From positions 3,145 to 51,226 of the forward strand of contig JAHEFE010000019.1 of assembly GCA_024640365.1 (NCBI GenBank): DNA of 48,082 nucleotides, in the 5' to 3' direction. Both the position numbers and the translations under genes were made by a program. This document shows positions 32,017 to 41,081 of this stretch, piece by piece (the first letter of the stretch is position 1; the number at the start of each line of letters is the position of its first letter). The DNA comes from Woeseiaceae bacterium. Its GTDB lineage: Bacteria; Pseudomonadota; Gammaproteobacteria; Steroidobacterales; Woeseiaceae. The notes below the pieces were generated by a model. It searched no databases. It had not been told where the DNA came from and was given only the letters and a program-made list of their open reading frames with translations.

Positions 32017-34497
32017 TCAGGTCTCGTTGTCAGCAGCAGGTTTCTTCTTTGCTGCTTTCTTCTTGGTAACCTTTTTCTTGGCTACTTTTTTCTTTGTGGC
32101 TTTCTTCTTGGTCTTCTTTTTAGCCTTTTTCTTGGCTGGTTTCTTTTTGGCAGCCTTCTTGTCTGCCGCTTTGCTGGTCTTCTTTTTGCTGCCGCGTTTG
32201 CCGCGCACTGGGGCCGCAGCCAACAATTCCTTACACTCTTCGAGCGTTAGGCTGGTGGGTTCGCGATCTTTCGGAATGCGTGCGTTTTTGGCTTTGTCGG
32301 TAATATACGGACCATAACGTCCATTTAGAACCTGAATGCCGTCTTCGACGAAATCCTGAATGATGCGATTGGCGTCTTCGATTTTTTTCTCTTCGATTAA
32401 TTCGAGTGCGCGCGGTAGCGTGATCGTGTAAGGGTCGTCCTCACCACGAATAGAAACGTATTTATCACCATAGCGTACATAGGGACCAAAGCGGCCAACG
32501 CTGGCAGAAACGGATAGGCCATCTTCGGTCTTGCCAAGTTTGCGTGGCAGTTTGAAAAGCTCCAGCGCTTCTTCCAAAGAAACATCGTTCATTTTCTGGC
32601 CCGGGCGCAGGCCTGCAAATTTCGGTTTTTCTTCGTCATCCTTGGTGCCGATCTGTACGAAAGGACCGAAGCGGCCCATACGTACTGAAACCGGCTTACC
32701 GCTTTTTGGGTCTGTTCCAAGCTCGCGAGCCTGGGCGACTTGCTCACGGGTAACGTTTTCTTCCTTGTGGTCGACCAGGTCAGAAAAGGGCTTCCAAAAG
32801 CCCTCCAGCAACGGAATCCATTCCTTGTCTCCAAGCGATACGGCATCGAGGTCATCTTCCAGACGAGCGGTGAAGTCGTAATCAACGTACTGCGTGAAAT
32901 GCTCGGTCAGGAAGCCGTTCACGATACGTCCGATGTCGGTAGGTATGAAGCGCTTGCCATCCATCTCGACGTATTCGCGATTTTTCAGTGTCGAAATAAT
33001 GTTGGCGTAGGTTGATGGGCGACCAATGCCATACTCTTCAAGAACCTTGACGAGGCTGGCTTCCGTGAAGCGTGGTGGTGGCTCGGTGAAGTGCTGTTCG
33101 GGCCGCAGTTTATCGAGACTGATTTTGTCGCCTTCGTTGATGTCGGGCAGGATGCGGTCGTTCTCGTCTTCGCCGTTATCGTCCTTACCTTCTTTATAGA
33201 CGGCCATGAAGCCAGGCTTGACGAGTATTGAGCCGTTGGCGCGGAAGCGGTGGCCTTTCGGACTATCTGGTCCGGCAGCCAATTCAAGTTTGACCGTGTC
33301 AAAAATGGCAAAGGCCATCTGACAAGCCATCGTCCGTTGCCAGATCAGGGTGTAGAGCTTGATTTGATCTTCGTCGAGCAAGCCACGCAGTGATTCCGGC
33401 GTACGTGCGGCAGAAGTCGGCCGTATCGCTTCGTGCGCTTCCTGAGCATTTTTTGCTTTAGTCTTATAGGTAAGCGCATGCGCCGGCAGGTTTTCTTTGC
33501 CGTAGCGCTCCTTGATGACGTCACGAATTTCTTCGACAGCTACTGTAGCGAGCGTCACCGAGTCAGTACGCATATAGCTGATCAAACCGACGTTTCCCTC
33601 GCTGGATAACTCGATACCTTCGTAGAGCTTTTGTGCAACCCGCATGGTTCTCTGGGTGTTGAAACCAAGCTTACGAGACGCTTCCTGTTGCAGCGTCGAC
33701 GTTGTAAATGGTGGAGATGGGTGGCGCTTGCGTTGTTTCTTTTCCAGGCTTACTGCCGTAAGTGAGCCAGCCGCCGCTGAAGTAATTGTGCCTTCCACAT
33801 CGCGCGCCGCGGCTTCATCGGTGAAGCTGAACTGCTCGACCTTAATGCCCTTGTAAAGCACGAGGCGAGCAGGAAAAGCTTGGCTGTCTTTGCTGACATC
33901 GGCTTCGATGGACCAGTATTCGCGGGCCTTGAATGCCTCAATTTCCAGCTCGCGCTCAGCGATCAGGCGCAGTGCCGGACTTTGTACGCGCCCTGCGGAC
34001 AGACCAGGCTGCACTTTCTTCCAAAGCAACGGCGAAAGGTTAAAGCCCACCAGGTAGTCGAGTGCCCGACGCGCTTGCTGGGCATCCACCATTTCGTTTG
34101 AAATCCCTCGAGGGTTTTCTATTGCTTCACGAATCGCGTTCTTGGTGATTTCATGAAACACGACGCGGTGCACCGGCTTGTCGCCCAGCGCTTTCTTTTC
34201 TTTTAGCAACTCGATCAGGTGCCAGGAAATGGCCTCACCTTCGCGATCGGGGTCAGTTGCGAGGTACAGTGCATCACATTTCTTGAGCGCTCGAATGATG
34301 GCATTTACATGCTTTTCATTACGCTCGATGATGCGGTAATGCATGGCAAAATTATCGTCCGTATCTACGGCACCGCCCTTTGGGATAAGGTCGCGTACGT
34401 GCCCGTAAGAGGCCAGGACAGTAAAGTTGTCGCCCAGATATTTACCGATCGTTTTTGCTTTTGCCGGTGACTCAACAATGACCAGATTTTTTGTCAT
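32017..34497 (-). CDS. topA: DNA topoisomerase I with lysine-rich tail
   Basis: An 826-residue type IA topoisomerase that relaxes negative supercoils. The Toprim domain has Glu9 (VIVESPAKAKTIG) and the acidic TDPDREGEA (Asp82, Asp84). The active-site tyrosine is Tyr308 in GLISYMRTDSVTL. The C-terminal part has three Topo-C repeats (VRMGRFGPFVQIG, VGRFGPYVRYGDKYVS, LNGRYGPYITD) instead of the four-Cys zinc ribbons of E. coli TopA. The last 55 or so residues (about 770-824) are a Lys/Ala tail of KKK repeats. Such tails bind DNA in actinobacterial TopA. The start MTKNLVIVESPAK is canonical. It heads a topA-tsaC-hemF unit. Confidence 0.97.
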   Translation of the reverse strand: MTKNLVIVESPAKAKTIGKYLGDNFTVLASYGHVRDLIPKGGAVDTDDNFAMHYRIIERNEKHVNAIIRALKKCDALYLATDPDREGEAISWHLIELLKEKKALGDKPVHRVVFHEITKNAIREAIENPRGISNEMVDAQQARRALDYLVGFNLSPLLWKKVQPGLSAGRVQSPALRLIAERELEIEAFKAREYWSIEADVSKDSQAFPARLVLYKGIKVEQFSFTDEAAARDVEGTITSAAAGSLTAVSLEKKQRKRHPSPPFTTSTLQQEASRKLGFNTQRTMRVAQKLYEGIELSSEGNVGLISYMRTDSVTLATVAVEEIRDVIKERYGKENLPAHALTYKTKAKNAQEAHEAIRPTSAARTPESLRGLLDEDQIKLYTLIWQRTMACQMAFAIFDTVKLELAAGPDSPKGHRFRANGSILVKPGFMAVYKEGKDDNGEDENDRILPDINEGDKISLDKLRPEQHFTEPPPRFTEASLVKVLEEYGIGRPSTYANIISTLKNREYVEMDGKRFIPTDIGRIVNGFLTEHFTQYVDYDFTARLEDDLDAVSLGDKEWIPLLEGFWKPFSDLVDHKEENVTREQVAQARELGTDPKSGKPVSVRMGRFGPFVQIGTKDDEEKPKFAGLRPGQKMNDVSLEEALELFKLPRKLGKTEDGLSVSASVGRFGPYVRYGDKYVSIRGEDDPYTITLPRALELIEEKKIEDANRIIQDFVEDGIQVLNGRYGPYITDKAKNARIPKDREPTSLTLEECKELLAAAPVRGKRGSKKKTSKAADKKAAKKKPAKKKAKKKTKKKATKKKVAKKKVTKKKAAKKKPAADNET

Positions 34498-34521
34498 TTC
34501 AAAAGCACTTCCAATTGTCTA

Positions 34522-34551
34522 CAAAATAAAACCGCGGTTGTTGCCGCGGTT
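34522..34551 (-). terminator. Intrinsic terminator after smg
   Basis: AACCGCGG (34530-34537) and CCGCGGTT (34544-34551) form an 8-bp stem with a 6-base loop. On the minus strand it is followed by the T-rich TTTATTTTG (34529-34521). It lies between smg and topA and should end the dprA-smg transcript. Confidence 0.75.
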
Positions 34552-34596
34552 AGCCTGTTCTTAATTTAGGCAGCGTCGCTATTGGCGGCGTTACCT

Positions 34597-35073
34597 TTAA
34601 TGCAGTACGCCTGAACTCTCTTCGAAAACCAGGTCTTCCATACGGGCGTATGCTTGTTCCTGGCCGGGCTGACTAAACAGCACCATCAGGACAACCCATT
34701 TGATCTGTTCGACATCAATGTCAGCCGATTCCAGCGCCATCAAACGGTCGATAAGGATTTCGCGTTGCGGTGGCGACAGTATGCTGATCTGTTCCAGATA
34801 GATTATGAAACCGCGACAACTTGCGTCAAGGCGGGCGACTTCGGTCTTGTGAAATATCCGCGTCCCGTGTTCGGTTTGCGGTTGAAATGCGAAGTTGTCC
34901 TGGTTGGCCGCTAATGCGTCCAGCCAATCCAGGGCATGATCAATTTCAGTGTCGGCAAAGCCGGCGCCCGAAAGTTCGTCGCGAATTTCACTCTGATCCG
35001 GTTCTGGCTGTTCCTCGGCATCGATGTAGTTTTCAAACAAATACATCAACACGTCGAGTACGTTTTCTTTCAT
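34597..35073 (-). CDS. smg: Smg family protein (DUF494)
   Basis: A 158-residue soluble protein beginning MKENVLDVLMYLFENYID, the conserved start of the Smg/DUF494 family. The rest is helical and acidic, with the conserved RGFIIYLEQISILSPPQREILIDR block. The gene lies 15 bases after dprA, as in E. coli (dprA-smg-topA region), which supports the assignment. The molecular role is not established. The family name comes only from the gene position. Confidence 0.95.
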   Translation of the reverse strand: MKENVLDVLMYLFENYIDAEEQPEPDQSEIRDELSGAGFADTEIDHALDWLDALAANQDNFAFQPQTEHGTRIFHKTEVARLDASCRGFIIYLEQISILSPPQREILIDRLMALESADIDVEQIKWVVLMVLFSQPGQEQAYARMEDLVFEESSGVLH

Positions 35074-35088
35074 ACCTGCGGCTACTCC

Positions 35089-36192
35089 TTATTTATGCTT
35101 CAAGTATGAGCCGCCAGCCAGCGCCTCGACTTTCCCCTCGAGCTCCAGGATCAGGAGCATGGAGGAAACCTGTTCGATCGTCAATCCGGAAACCTCTACA
35201 AGCTCATCAATGCTAACGGGATCATAGCCCAGAGCCTTTATTAGCAGTTCATAATCGGGATCGAGCTGCGCGTTGGCCGACTCTTCGGCATTTTCCTTAA
35301 TATCTTGCTGCAGCAGGTGGCCGACAAGGGGTCCGAGCTCGGTGAATATGTCATCAGCGCTTTCGACCAGCTTTGCCCCTTGGCGAATGAGCTGATGAGT
35401 TCCGCGGGTTAACGGGTTGTGGATGGAACCGGGGATTGCAAAGACCTCGCGACCTTGTTCCGAGGACAAGCGCGCGGTAATTAGTGATCCGCTGCGGCGC
35501 GCGGCCTCGACCACCAGCGTGCCAAGACTGGCGCCGCTAATCAGCCGGTTGCGCTGCGGAAAGTGGCTGCGCCGCGGTGGGCTACCGAGCGCGAACTCGG
35601 AGACGAGCGCCCCTTGCTCTGCAATGCGGTGGGCAAGGTCATGATTGGCGGCGGGGTAGACGCGATCTATGCCGTGGCCCAGGTAGGCTACGGTCATGGC
35701 GCCAGCATCAAGAGCTCCTTGGTGGGCGGCGGTATCAATGCCCTGGGCGAGCCCGCTGTTAATGCAGAATCCGGTCTTTCCCAGGTGGCGCGCGAATTCA
35801 TACGCGTTTTTCGCACCACCGCGGGTGGGGTTGCGACTGCCAACGATGGCAAGTGACGGCATTACAAGGGCCTCGGGGTTGCCGACCACATAGAGCAGTA
35901 GTGGCCGATCCGCTATTTCTTGCAGCAAAGGTGGGTAAAACGGTGAGTGGCTGCTAATAAGGTGTCGATTCGGTTTGGACAGCCACTCGGCATCCAGTTC
36001 GAGCAGAGCTTCATCGGGCCGGATTATGGCCTCCAGCGCGGCATCCGCAACACCGGCGCGGCGTAAATCGGAGCGCGTGGCCGAGTGCAACGCCTCAGCC
36101 GATCCCACATGGCGCAGTATCTCGTCAGCATCGGTGACAGTGAGTCCGGGCACCCGCGACATAATCAGCCACGCTCGATCAAGATTGTTCAT
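35089..36192 (-). CDS. dprA: DNA-processing protein DprA
   Basis: A 367-residue protein that loads RecA on incoming single-stranded DNA during natural transformation. It has an N-terminal helix-hairpin-helix/SAM-like region (residues 1-70) and the Rossmann-type DprA core with VGSRNPTRGG, NSGLAQGIDTAAHQGAL and FPQRNRLISGAS. Near the C-terminus is a winged helix (residues 305-365, SIDELVEVSGLTIEQVSSML). It lies between a strong terminator and smg, so it heads a short unit. On its own it does not show that the cell is competent, since most gammaproteobacteria have it. Confidence 0.96.
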   Translation of the reverse strand: MNNLDRAWLIMSRVPGLTVTDADEILRHVGSAEALHSATRSDLRRAGVADAALEAIIRPDEALLELDAEWLSKPNRHLISSHSPFYPPLLQEIADRPLLLYVVGNPEALVMPSLAIVGSRNPTRGGAKNAYEFARHLGKTGFCINSGLAQGIDTAAHQGALDAGAMTVAYLGHGIDRVYPAANHDLAHRIAEQGALVSEFALGSPPRRSHFPQRNRLISGASLGTLVVEAARRSGSLITARLSSEQGREVFAIPGSIHNPLTRGTHQLIRQGAKLVESADDIFTELGPLVGHLLQQDIKENAEESANAQLDPDYELLIKALGYDPVSIDELVEVSGLTIEQVSSMLLILELEGKVEALAGGSYLKHK

Positions 36193-36217
36193 AGTTCATC
36201 CCGGGCAATATTGTTGC

Positions 36218-36255
36218 AAAAAAAACGGGCCGGCGTTCTTCCGAACGCCGGCCCG
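36218..36255 (-). terminator. Strong intrinsic terminator after the LysM gene
   Basis: CGGGCCGGCGTTC (36226-36238) pairs perfectly with GAACGCCGGCCCG (36243-36255) across a TTCC loop. Eight A on the plus strand (36218-36225) give a U-run on the minus-strand transcript. It separates the LysM gene from dprA. Confidence 0.93.
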
Positions 36256-36269
36256 CTGTCGGGACTGTG

Positions 36270-37469
36270 TCAGGAAGGGTTACGTACGGCGTCCAGTACG
36301 TGGATATCGCTGGTGGCTTCCATAACCAATGCATACGATATGCGATCGTATACTTTGAATACCATGATCGTGCCGGCGATCTCATCAGGAAGCTTGATCT
36401 TCTTTACCTTGCGCCCGGCGTGTCGATCTTTAACGACCTCGCCCGCACGGAATACAGTAAGTACATCGCCTGCTGAAAGGCCGTTGCGGTCGCCGCGATT
36501 CAGAACCACCACCTGATATTGACCGATCAGTGATACACCATCTACAACTGAAATGATTTGCCCATCAACCATCGAATCCGGGGCTTTTGGATAGAAACTC
36601 TGTGGCAGGCTGACTGCCTCCGGGACCAATCGATCACCTTGCAGCGCTTCGCGATTGGTATCAGTGAGTGAGAATGTCGTCGGATCACCGTCGCGTTTAA
36701 CGACGCCGTTACCTACGTAAATGCCCTGGTAGCCAACTACTTTACCGTCGTCCGGGTCGACCAGCTTATCCCCGATATGCACCACACTATAGTGTGAACC
36801 TGGTGCGCCGGTAGCGCCGCGCACATAAATATCGTTGCCTGCCGCTGCAATCATGTGATCGCCTCGACTCGCCAGCATATACGGTAGTTCGTCGATTTCG
36901 CTGCCAGCTATGACCAATCCCTTGGATAGAAATGCTGCGATCTGCTGGTGCGGAATTACATCGATTGCAGCCTCGAGCTTGGTAACACGGGCCTGGGGCG
37001 ACAGGCGCGTCGCTGAGCCGCGATTAATCAGTCGTGGCTGACCGTCGATGTAAACCAGTGCCAACACGTCGCCAGGATAGATCAGGTGTGGATTCTCGAT
37101 CTGCGGGTTGATCTGCCAGATTTCCGGCCAATACCAGGGGTCCTTGAGAAACATCCCGGAAATATCCCACAGCGTGTCACCTTTCTTGACGATATATTCG
37201 TCAGGGTGGTTTTCCGCCAATACAACCTGCGTACCGCCGGTTTCTGTACCAGCCGCGTAAGCCGCTAGTGAAAGTCCTGGTGCGGCGATCGACTGTAATG
37301 TCGATGCCTCGGCATCCATTGAGGCCGGGCTAAACAAAGAGCCGGCAGCGAAGACCGCCAAGGCGGATACGGACAGTTTTAGCCCGCTAATAAATTCTTT
37401 TTTATGGAGAGACATGTTTAACGATTGCTCCATCCTGTTGATTAAGGCCATCATTCGGGTCCCAAGCAT
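36270..37469 (-). CDS. LysM-domain peptidoglycan-binding protein
   Basis: A 399-residue exported protein. A signal peptide follows a KK-rich start (MSLHKKEFISGLKLSVSALA), and the LysM domain (YIVKKGDTLWDISGMFLKDP, then WPEIWQINPQIENPHLIYPG) lies near residues 92-145. The remaining 250 residues are beta-rich (RNGLSAGDVLTVFRAGEVV and similar). Family members next to dprA and def bind peptidoglycan in the periplasm, with no known enzymatic activity. The start is uncertain: 37469 is the longest frame, while ATG 37415 would give a more normal signal peptide. It is divergent from def. Confidence 0.9.
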   Translation of the reverse strand: MLGTRMMALINRMEQSLNMSLHKKEFISGLKLSVSALAVFAAGSLFSPASMDAEASTLQSIAAPGLSLAAYAAGTETGGTQVVLAENHPDEYIVKKGDTLWDISGMFLKDPWYWPEIWQINPQIENPHLIYPGDVLALVYIDGQPRLINRGSATRLSPQARVTKLEAAIDVIPHQQIAAFLSKGLVIAGSEIDELPYMLASRGDHMIAAAGNDIYVRGATGAPGSHYSVVHIGDKLVDPDDGKVVGYQGIYVGNGVVKRDGDPTTFSLTDTNREALQGDRLVPEAVSLPQSFYPKAPDSMVDGQIISVVDGVSLIGQYQVVVLNRGDRNGLSAGDVLTVFRAGEVVKDRHAGRKVKKIKLPDEIAGTIMVFKVYDRISYALVMEATSDIHVLDAVRNPS

Positions 37470-37478
37470 TGCTATAAT
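37470..37478 (+). promoter_or_regulatory. Extended -10 promoter for the def operon
   Basis: TGCTATAAT on the plus strand is a perfect TGnTATAAT extended -10 element, 167 bases before the def ATG. There is no good -35, which extended -10 promoters do not need. It would start the def-fmt-rsmB transcript with a leader of about 160 bases. It overlaps the possible upstream start of the LysM gene on the other strand. Confidence 0.55.
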
Positions 37479-37563
37479 ACGTCAATCCGACACCTCTCGG
37501 GCTGCCAAGTACGTCACAGATTAGCCTCTTGAACGAGTATTAATTGTGCCCTTGGCTGGCGGC

Positions 37564-37593
37564 ATTGTCTGACATCTTATTCAATAAAGTCAA
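37564..37593 (-). promoter_or_regulatory. Possible sigma-70 promoter for the LysM gene
   Basis: Read on the minus strand, TTGACT (37593-37588) and GACAAT (37569-37564) are separated by 18 bases, matching -35 at 5/6 and -10 at 4/6 positions. The distance to the possible LysM starts (37469-37415) is suitable. Confidence 0.35.
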
Positions 37594-37644
37594 AAATTTA
37601 GGCGTAATTTGTAGCAATTTACACGAAATTTCAATCGAGAAACC

Positions 37645-38172
37645 ATGGCAATACTTACAATTTTGGAATTTCCGGACCCGCGACTGCGAACCAGGGCGGT
37701 TCCGGTTAAAGACGTCAATGATGACCTCCGGAAGCTTATAGATGACATGTTCGAGACCATGTATGCAGCACCTGGTATAGGGTTGGCCGCAACCCAGGTC
37801 GATTTTCACCAGCGCCTGCTGGTTGCCGACGTGTCCGCTGAAAAGACCGCTCCGGTGGTTCTTATTAATCCTGAGATCATTGAGCGGGACGGCGTTGAAG
37901 TAAGTGAGGAAGGCTGCCTGTCAGTACCGGGTTTCTATGAGGAAGTGGAGCGTGCCGAGCATGTCCGCGTGCGTGCGCTCGATCGTGACGGCAAGGCTTT
38001 TGAAATGGATGCTCACGGTTTGCTGGCGGTTTGCATTCAACACGAAATGGATCATCTCGAGGGCAAGTTGTTCGTTGATTATCTATCAGAGGTAAAACGC
38101 CAGCGCATTCGCAAGAAATTACAAAAGGAGCGTCGCCAGACGGCTGACGAACCAGTGCCGGCGAGGTTGTGA
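37645..38172 (+). CDS. def: Peptide deformylase
   Basis: A 175-residue metalloenzyme that removes the formyl group from nascent proteins. The three conserved motifs are GIGLAATQ (residues 44-51), EGCLSVPG (Cys91 metal ligand) and QHEMDHL (His133, Glu134, His137). The length is close to E. coli Def (169). It is the first gene of the def-fmt-rsmB order, which couples initiator Met-tRNA formylation with later deformylation. Confidence 0.97.
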   Translation: MAILTILEFPDPRLRTRAVPVKDVNDDLRKLIDDMFETMYAAPGIGLAATQVDFHQRLLVADVSAEKTAPVVLINPEIIERDGVEVSEEGCLSVPGFYEEVERAEHVRVRALDRDGKAFEMDAHGLLAVCIQHEMDHLEGKLFVDYLSEVKRQRIRKKLQKERRQTADEPVPARL

Positions 38173-38212
38173 TCAACAACGCTTGCACCCTGTTTACGGA
38201 CACTACTCAATC

Positions 38213-39151
38213 ATGACTTCTGCAAGAGTGTTATTCGCCGGCACTCCCGATTTCGCTCGGGAGTCTCTTCGTGCTCTGGTTGCGAGCGGTGTCGTGCCTG
38301 AACTGGTCCTAACCCAGCCGGACAGGCCGGCCGGCAGGGGTCGGAATTTGACGGCCAGCCCGGTAAAAGAATTCGCGTTGCAACACGAAATCCCTGTCTG
38401 GCAGCCCGAAAATTTGCGCGGCGCCGACGCAGTGGAAAGATTGCGGGCGCTCAATCTCGACCTGATGATTGTTGCCGCTTATGGCTTGCTATTGCCGCAA
38501 GCAATTCTTGACCTGCCGCGCCTTGGGTGCATAAACGTGCACGCCTCTTTGCTGCCTCGCTGGCGTGGTGCAGCGCCGATACAGGCTGCCATTCTGGCGG
38601 GCGACACGGAAACGGGAATCAGTCTGATGCGGATGACGATTGGTATGGACGAGGGTCCGATACTGAAAAAGGCAGCTATTGTTATCGGCGAGCAAGAGAC
38701 GGCCGGCGATTTGTTCGGCCGACTGGCCGTGCTTGGTGGCGAACTGTTGGCGCAGGAGCTACCCGCAATACTTGCCGGTTCGGAGGTTGCGCTGACCCAG
38801 GATGAGCAGCAAGTCACTTACGCCCCTAAAATCAAAACGCGGGACGCACGTATGGATTGGGCCTCGGCAGCTGAGGATCTGGCGCGAGTAGTGCGTGCCT
38901 ATAACCCGGCGCCTGGCGCGTCTTTTGAGTTTAACGGTGACCGGATCAAGTGCTGGCGCGCTATAGCCATTAAGGCGGCCACGCTCGATGAGGCCGCCGG
39001 TACTGTGATTGCCGTTGGTAAGACGGGCATTGATGTCGTTTGTGGTAAAGGTCTGTTACGTATGCTGGAGCTGCAGCGCCCAGGCAAGAAACGTGTAAGC
39101 GCTGCTGAATTTGCGGGGCGGGTGTCGCTGCCCGGTCGCCGCTTCGAGTAA
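38213..39151 (+). CDS. fmt: Methionyl-tRNA formyltransferase
   Basis: A 312-residue enzyme that formylates initiator Met-tRNA with 10-formyl-THF. The start RVLFAGTPDFARESL, the catalytic block CINVHASLLPRWRGAAPIQ (Asn, His) and GETETGISLMRM-like GDTETGISLMRM are family signatures, with a C-terminal tRNA-binding domain after residue 205. The frame extends to TTG 38183, but ATG 38213 gives the expected MTSARVLFAGTPDF, so it is preferred. It lies 40 bases after def and 6 before rsmB. Confidence 0.96.
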   Translation: MTSARVLFAGTPDFARESLRALVASGVVPELVLTQPDRPAGRGRNLTASPVKEFALQHEIPVWQPENLRGADAVERLRALNLDLMIVAAYGLLLPQAILDLPRLGCINVHASLLPRWRGAAPIQAAILAGDTETGISLMRMTIGMDEGPILKKAAIVIGEQETAGDLFGRLAVLGGELLAQELPAILAGSEVALTQDEQQVTYAPKIKTRDARMDWASAAEDLARVVRAYNPAPGASFEFNGDRIKCWRAIAIKAATLDEAAGTVIAVGKTGIDVVCGKGLLRMLELQRPGKKRVSAAEFAGRVSLPGRRFE

Positions 39152-39157
39152 CGGCTC

Positions 39158-40480
39158 ATGGCAAAACAAAAAACCGCGGCCATGATTCGAGCCGAGGCCG
39201 CAAAGGCGGTGGAGGCTGTTCTCGCTGGACGCTCAATGGATGCCGCACTCGCTGCGGTCAGCGATGATGTGCCACTGCGCGATCGTGGGCTGGTCAGTGT
39301 CATGGTCTACGGTTGCATTCGAAATCACTGGCAGCTGCAGGCTGTCGTGCAATCCCTGTTGCAGAAGCCGATAAAAAATCGTGACCGCATCATAAGCACC
39401 CTGCTGGCGATCGGTGTCTACCAAATGCAGAGCATGCGTATTCCTGATCATGCTGTGGTGTCGGCGACCGTTGAGGCTGCCCGTCGATTACGTCATCCGC
39501 AGCATGCCGGCCTGGTGAATGCGGTTCTTCGAAATTATCGTCGCCAGGGCGAGCCGGACCTACAGAAGGCGAGTGGCGAGGTACGCCACAACCATCCTGC
39601 CTGGTTGCTTAAGCGCCTGCAGACAGATTGGCCTGAAAATTGGCAGCAGATAGTTGCTGAAAACAATGAGCAGGCTCCGATGTGGCTGCGCGTCAACGCA
39701 ATGCAGTCAACCCCTGAACAATATGTGGCAACACTCGCCGAGCATGGAATCGAGTCAAGTGTTGAAGAGACTTTGCCCCAGGCTGTACGTCTCGCGACGC
39801 CCGTATTGGTTGAAGACTTACCCGGCTTTTACGTGGGCGCGGTTTCCGTACAGGATGGCGCGGCACAAATTCCGGCCGCATGGCTGGATGCTCGCCCCGG
39901 TATGCGCGTTCTGGACGCCTGTGCAGCTCCTGGCGGCAAAACCGCCCACTTGCTCGAGTTGGCGGCCAACGACCTCGATCTAATCGCTATCGACAACGAT
40001 CCGGCGCGACTTGAGCGCGTGCAAGAAAATCTTGATCGATTGAGTTTGGCGGCCACGCTGGTCGCTGGCGATGCGAAGAATCCGCAGGAATGGTGGGATG
40101 GCCGACCGTTTGATCGCATTCTTATAGATGCACCCTGCTCAGCGACAGGTGTGATTCGTCGCCATCCGGATATCAAATTGCTTCGTCAGGATACCGATAT
40201 TGCGGTGCTGGCAGCCCTGCAAGGCGAGATTTTGCAGAAACTGTGGCCCTTATTGGCTCCCGGAGGGCGGTTATTGTATGTAACTTGCTCCGTGTTGGAA
40301 CAAGAGAACGATGCGGTGGTCGAAGCCTTCGTGCGACGCAACCCAGACGCCGCCCAACATAAAGAGTTGCGTAATTACAACATCCACGATGTAATGCAGC
40401 CTAGACGAACTGGGTACCAGATCCTGCCCGGCATGAAGGGCCTCGACGGCTTTTTCTATGCCTGTTTTGACAAGCCATAA
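39158..40480 (+). CDS. rsmB: 16S rRNA (cytosine(967)-C5)-methyltransferase
   Basis: A 440-residue SAM-dependent methyltransferase that modifies C967 of 16S rRNA. A NusB-like RNA-binding domain covers residues 1-140 and the Rossmann methyltransferase domain the rest. SAM binds at VLDACAAPGGKTAHLLEL. The two catalytic cysteines are in DAPCSATGVIRRHPD and YVTCSVLEQEND. The position after def-fmt is the usual one. Its 3' end overlaps the possible upstream start of the next gene. Confidence 0.96.
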   Translation: MAKQKTAAMIRAEAAKAVEAVLAGRSMDAALAAVSDDVPLRDRGLVSVMVYGCIRNHWQLQAVVQSLLQKPIKNRDRIISTLLAIGVYQMQSMRIPDHAVVSATVEAARRLRHPQHAGLVNAVLRNYRRQGEPDLQKASGEVRHNHPAWLLKRLQTDWPENWQQIVAENNEQAPMWLRVNAMQSTPEQYVATLAEHGIESSVEETLPQAVRLATPVLVEDLPGFYVGAVSVQDGAAQIPAAWLDARPGMRVLDACAAPGGKTAHLLELAANDLDLIAIDNDPARLERVQENLDRLSLAATLVAGDAKNPQEWWDGRPFDRILIDAPCSATGVIRRHPDIKLLRQDTDIAVLAALQGEILQKLWPLLAPGGRLLYVTCSVLEQENDAVVEAFVRRNPDAAQHKELRNYNIHDVMQPRRTGYQILPGMKGLDGFFYACFDKP

Positions 40481-40484
40481 ATCA

Positions 40485-41081
40485 ATGATGACAGTAGTAA
40501 AAACAAAGACAGCGAGATATCTCGGCCTGCTCCTGGCTGTGCTGTCGTTGTTGCCGCTGTCAGCATGGTCGCAGACGGATGCGCGCCACAATGGGTCATT
40601 CGAGGTGCGATCGGCCTCGACCGAACTTGTTGATGGTGTCTTCCATCTTGACGCTCGACTGCAGTTGGTTCTGAGTGACGAAGCCCTTGATGCTCTTGAT
40701 AGTGGCGTGCCACTGACGATTGAGCTTGATATCGAATTTATTCGCAGTCGGCGCTTTCTATTGGACACAACGGATGCGGCACTGGAATACCACTATCAAC
40801 TGGAATACCACCCGCTTACTCAGCGTTACATAGTCCGCAGTTTGAACAGCGGTCATCAGGACTCATTCGCGACCTTGTATTCGGCGCTGAACAATCTTGG
40901 TCGTATCCAAAACCTACCAATCATCGACAACAGTGTCCTGGAACCGGACGGCGATTACCGGGTTCGATTACGTGCCGGGCTGGCTTTGCATCAATATTCC
41001 GCGCCATTGCGCCTGCTGTTTTTTTGGCGCGGACAATGGCAGCTTGCTAGTGAGTGGTACGAATGGCAACTCGAACGCTAA
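40485..41081 (+). CDS. DUF4390 family periplasmic protein
   Basis: A protein of about 198 residues with a signal peptide (RYLGLLLAVLSLLPLSAWSQ, cut near residue 30) followed by a beta-rich domain matching DUF4390: VDGVFHLDARLQLVLSDEAL, PLTIELDIEFIRSRRF and LEYHPLTQRYIVRSL. The frame also opens at 40458 inside rsmB, but that start has no advantage, and ATG 40485 (or 40488) gives a clean signal peptide. In many non-enteric gammaproteobacteria it sits between rsmB and ntrY, as here. Its role is unknown, and a link to NtrY sensing is only a guess from position. Confidence 0.85.
   Translation: MMTVVKTKTARYLGLLLAVLSLLPLSAWSQTDARHNGSFEVRSASTELVDGVFHLDARLQLVLSDEALDALDSGVPLTIELDIEFIRSRRFLLDTTDAALEYHYQLEYHPLTQRYIVRSLNSGHQDSFATLYSALNNLGRIQNLPIIDNSVLEPDGDYRVRLRAGLALHQYSAPLRLLFFWRGQWQLASEWYEWQLER

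Noticed and set aside
37470-37500. Minus-strand TTGACG next to TATTAT as a promoter for the LysM gene
   Set aside because: The two hexamers are adjacent with no 16-18 base spacer.
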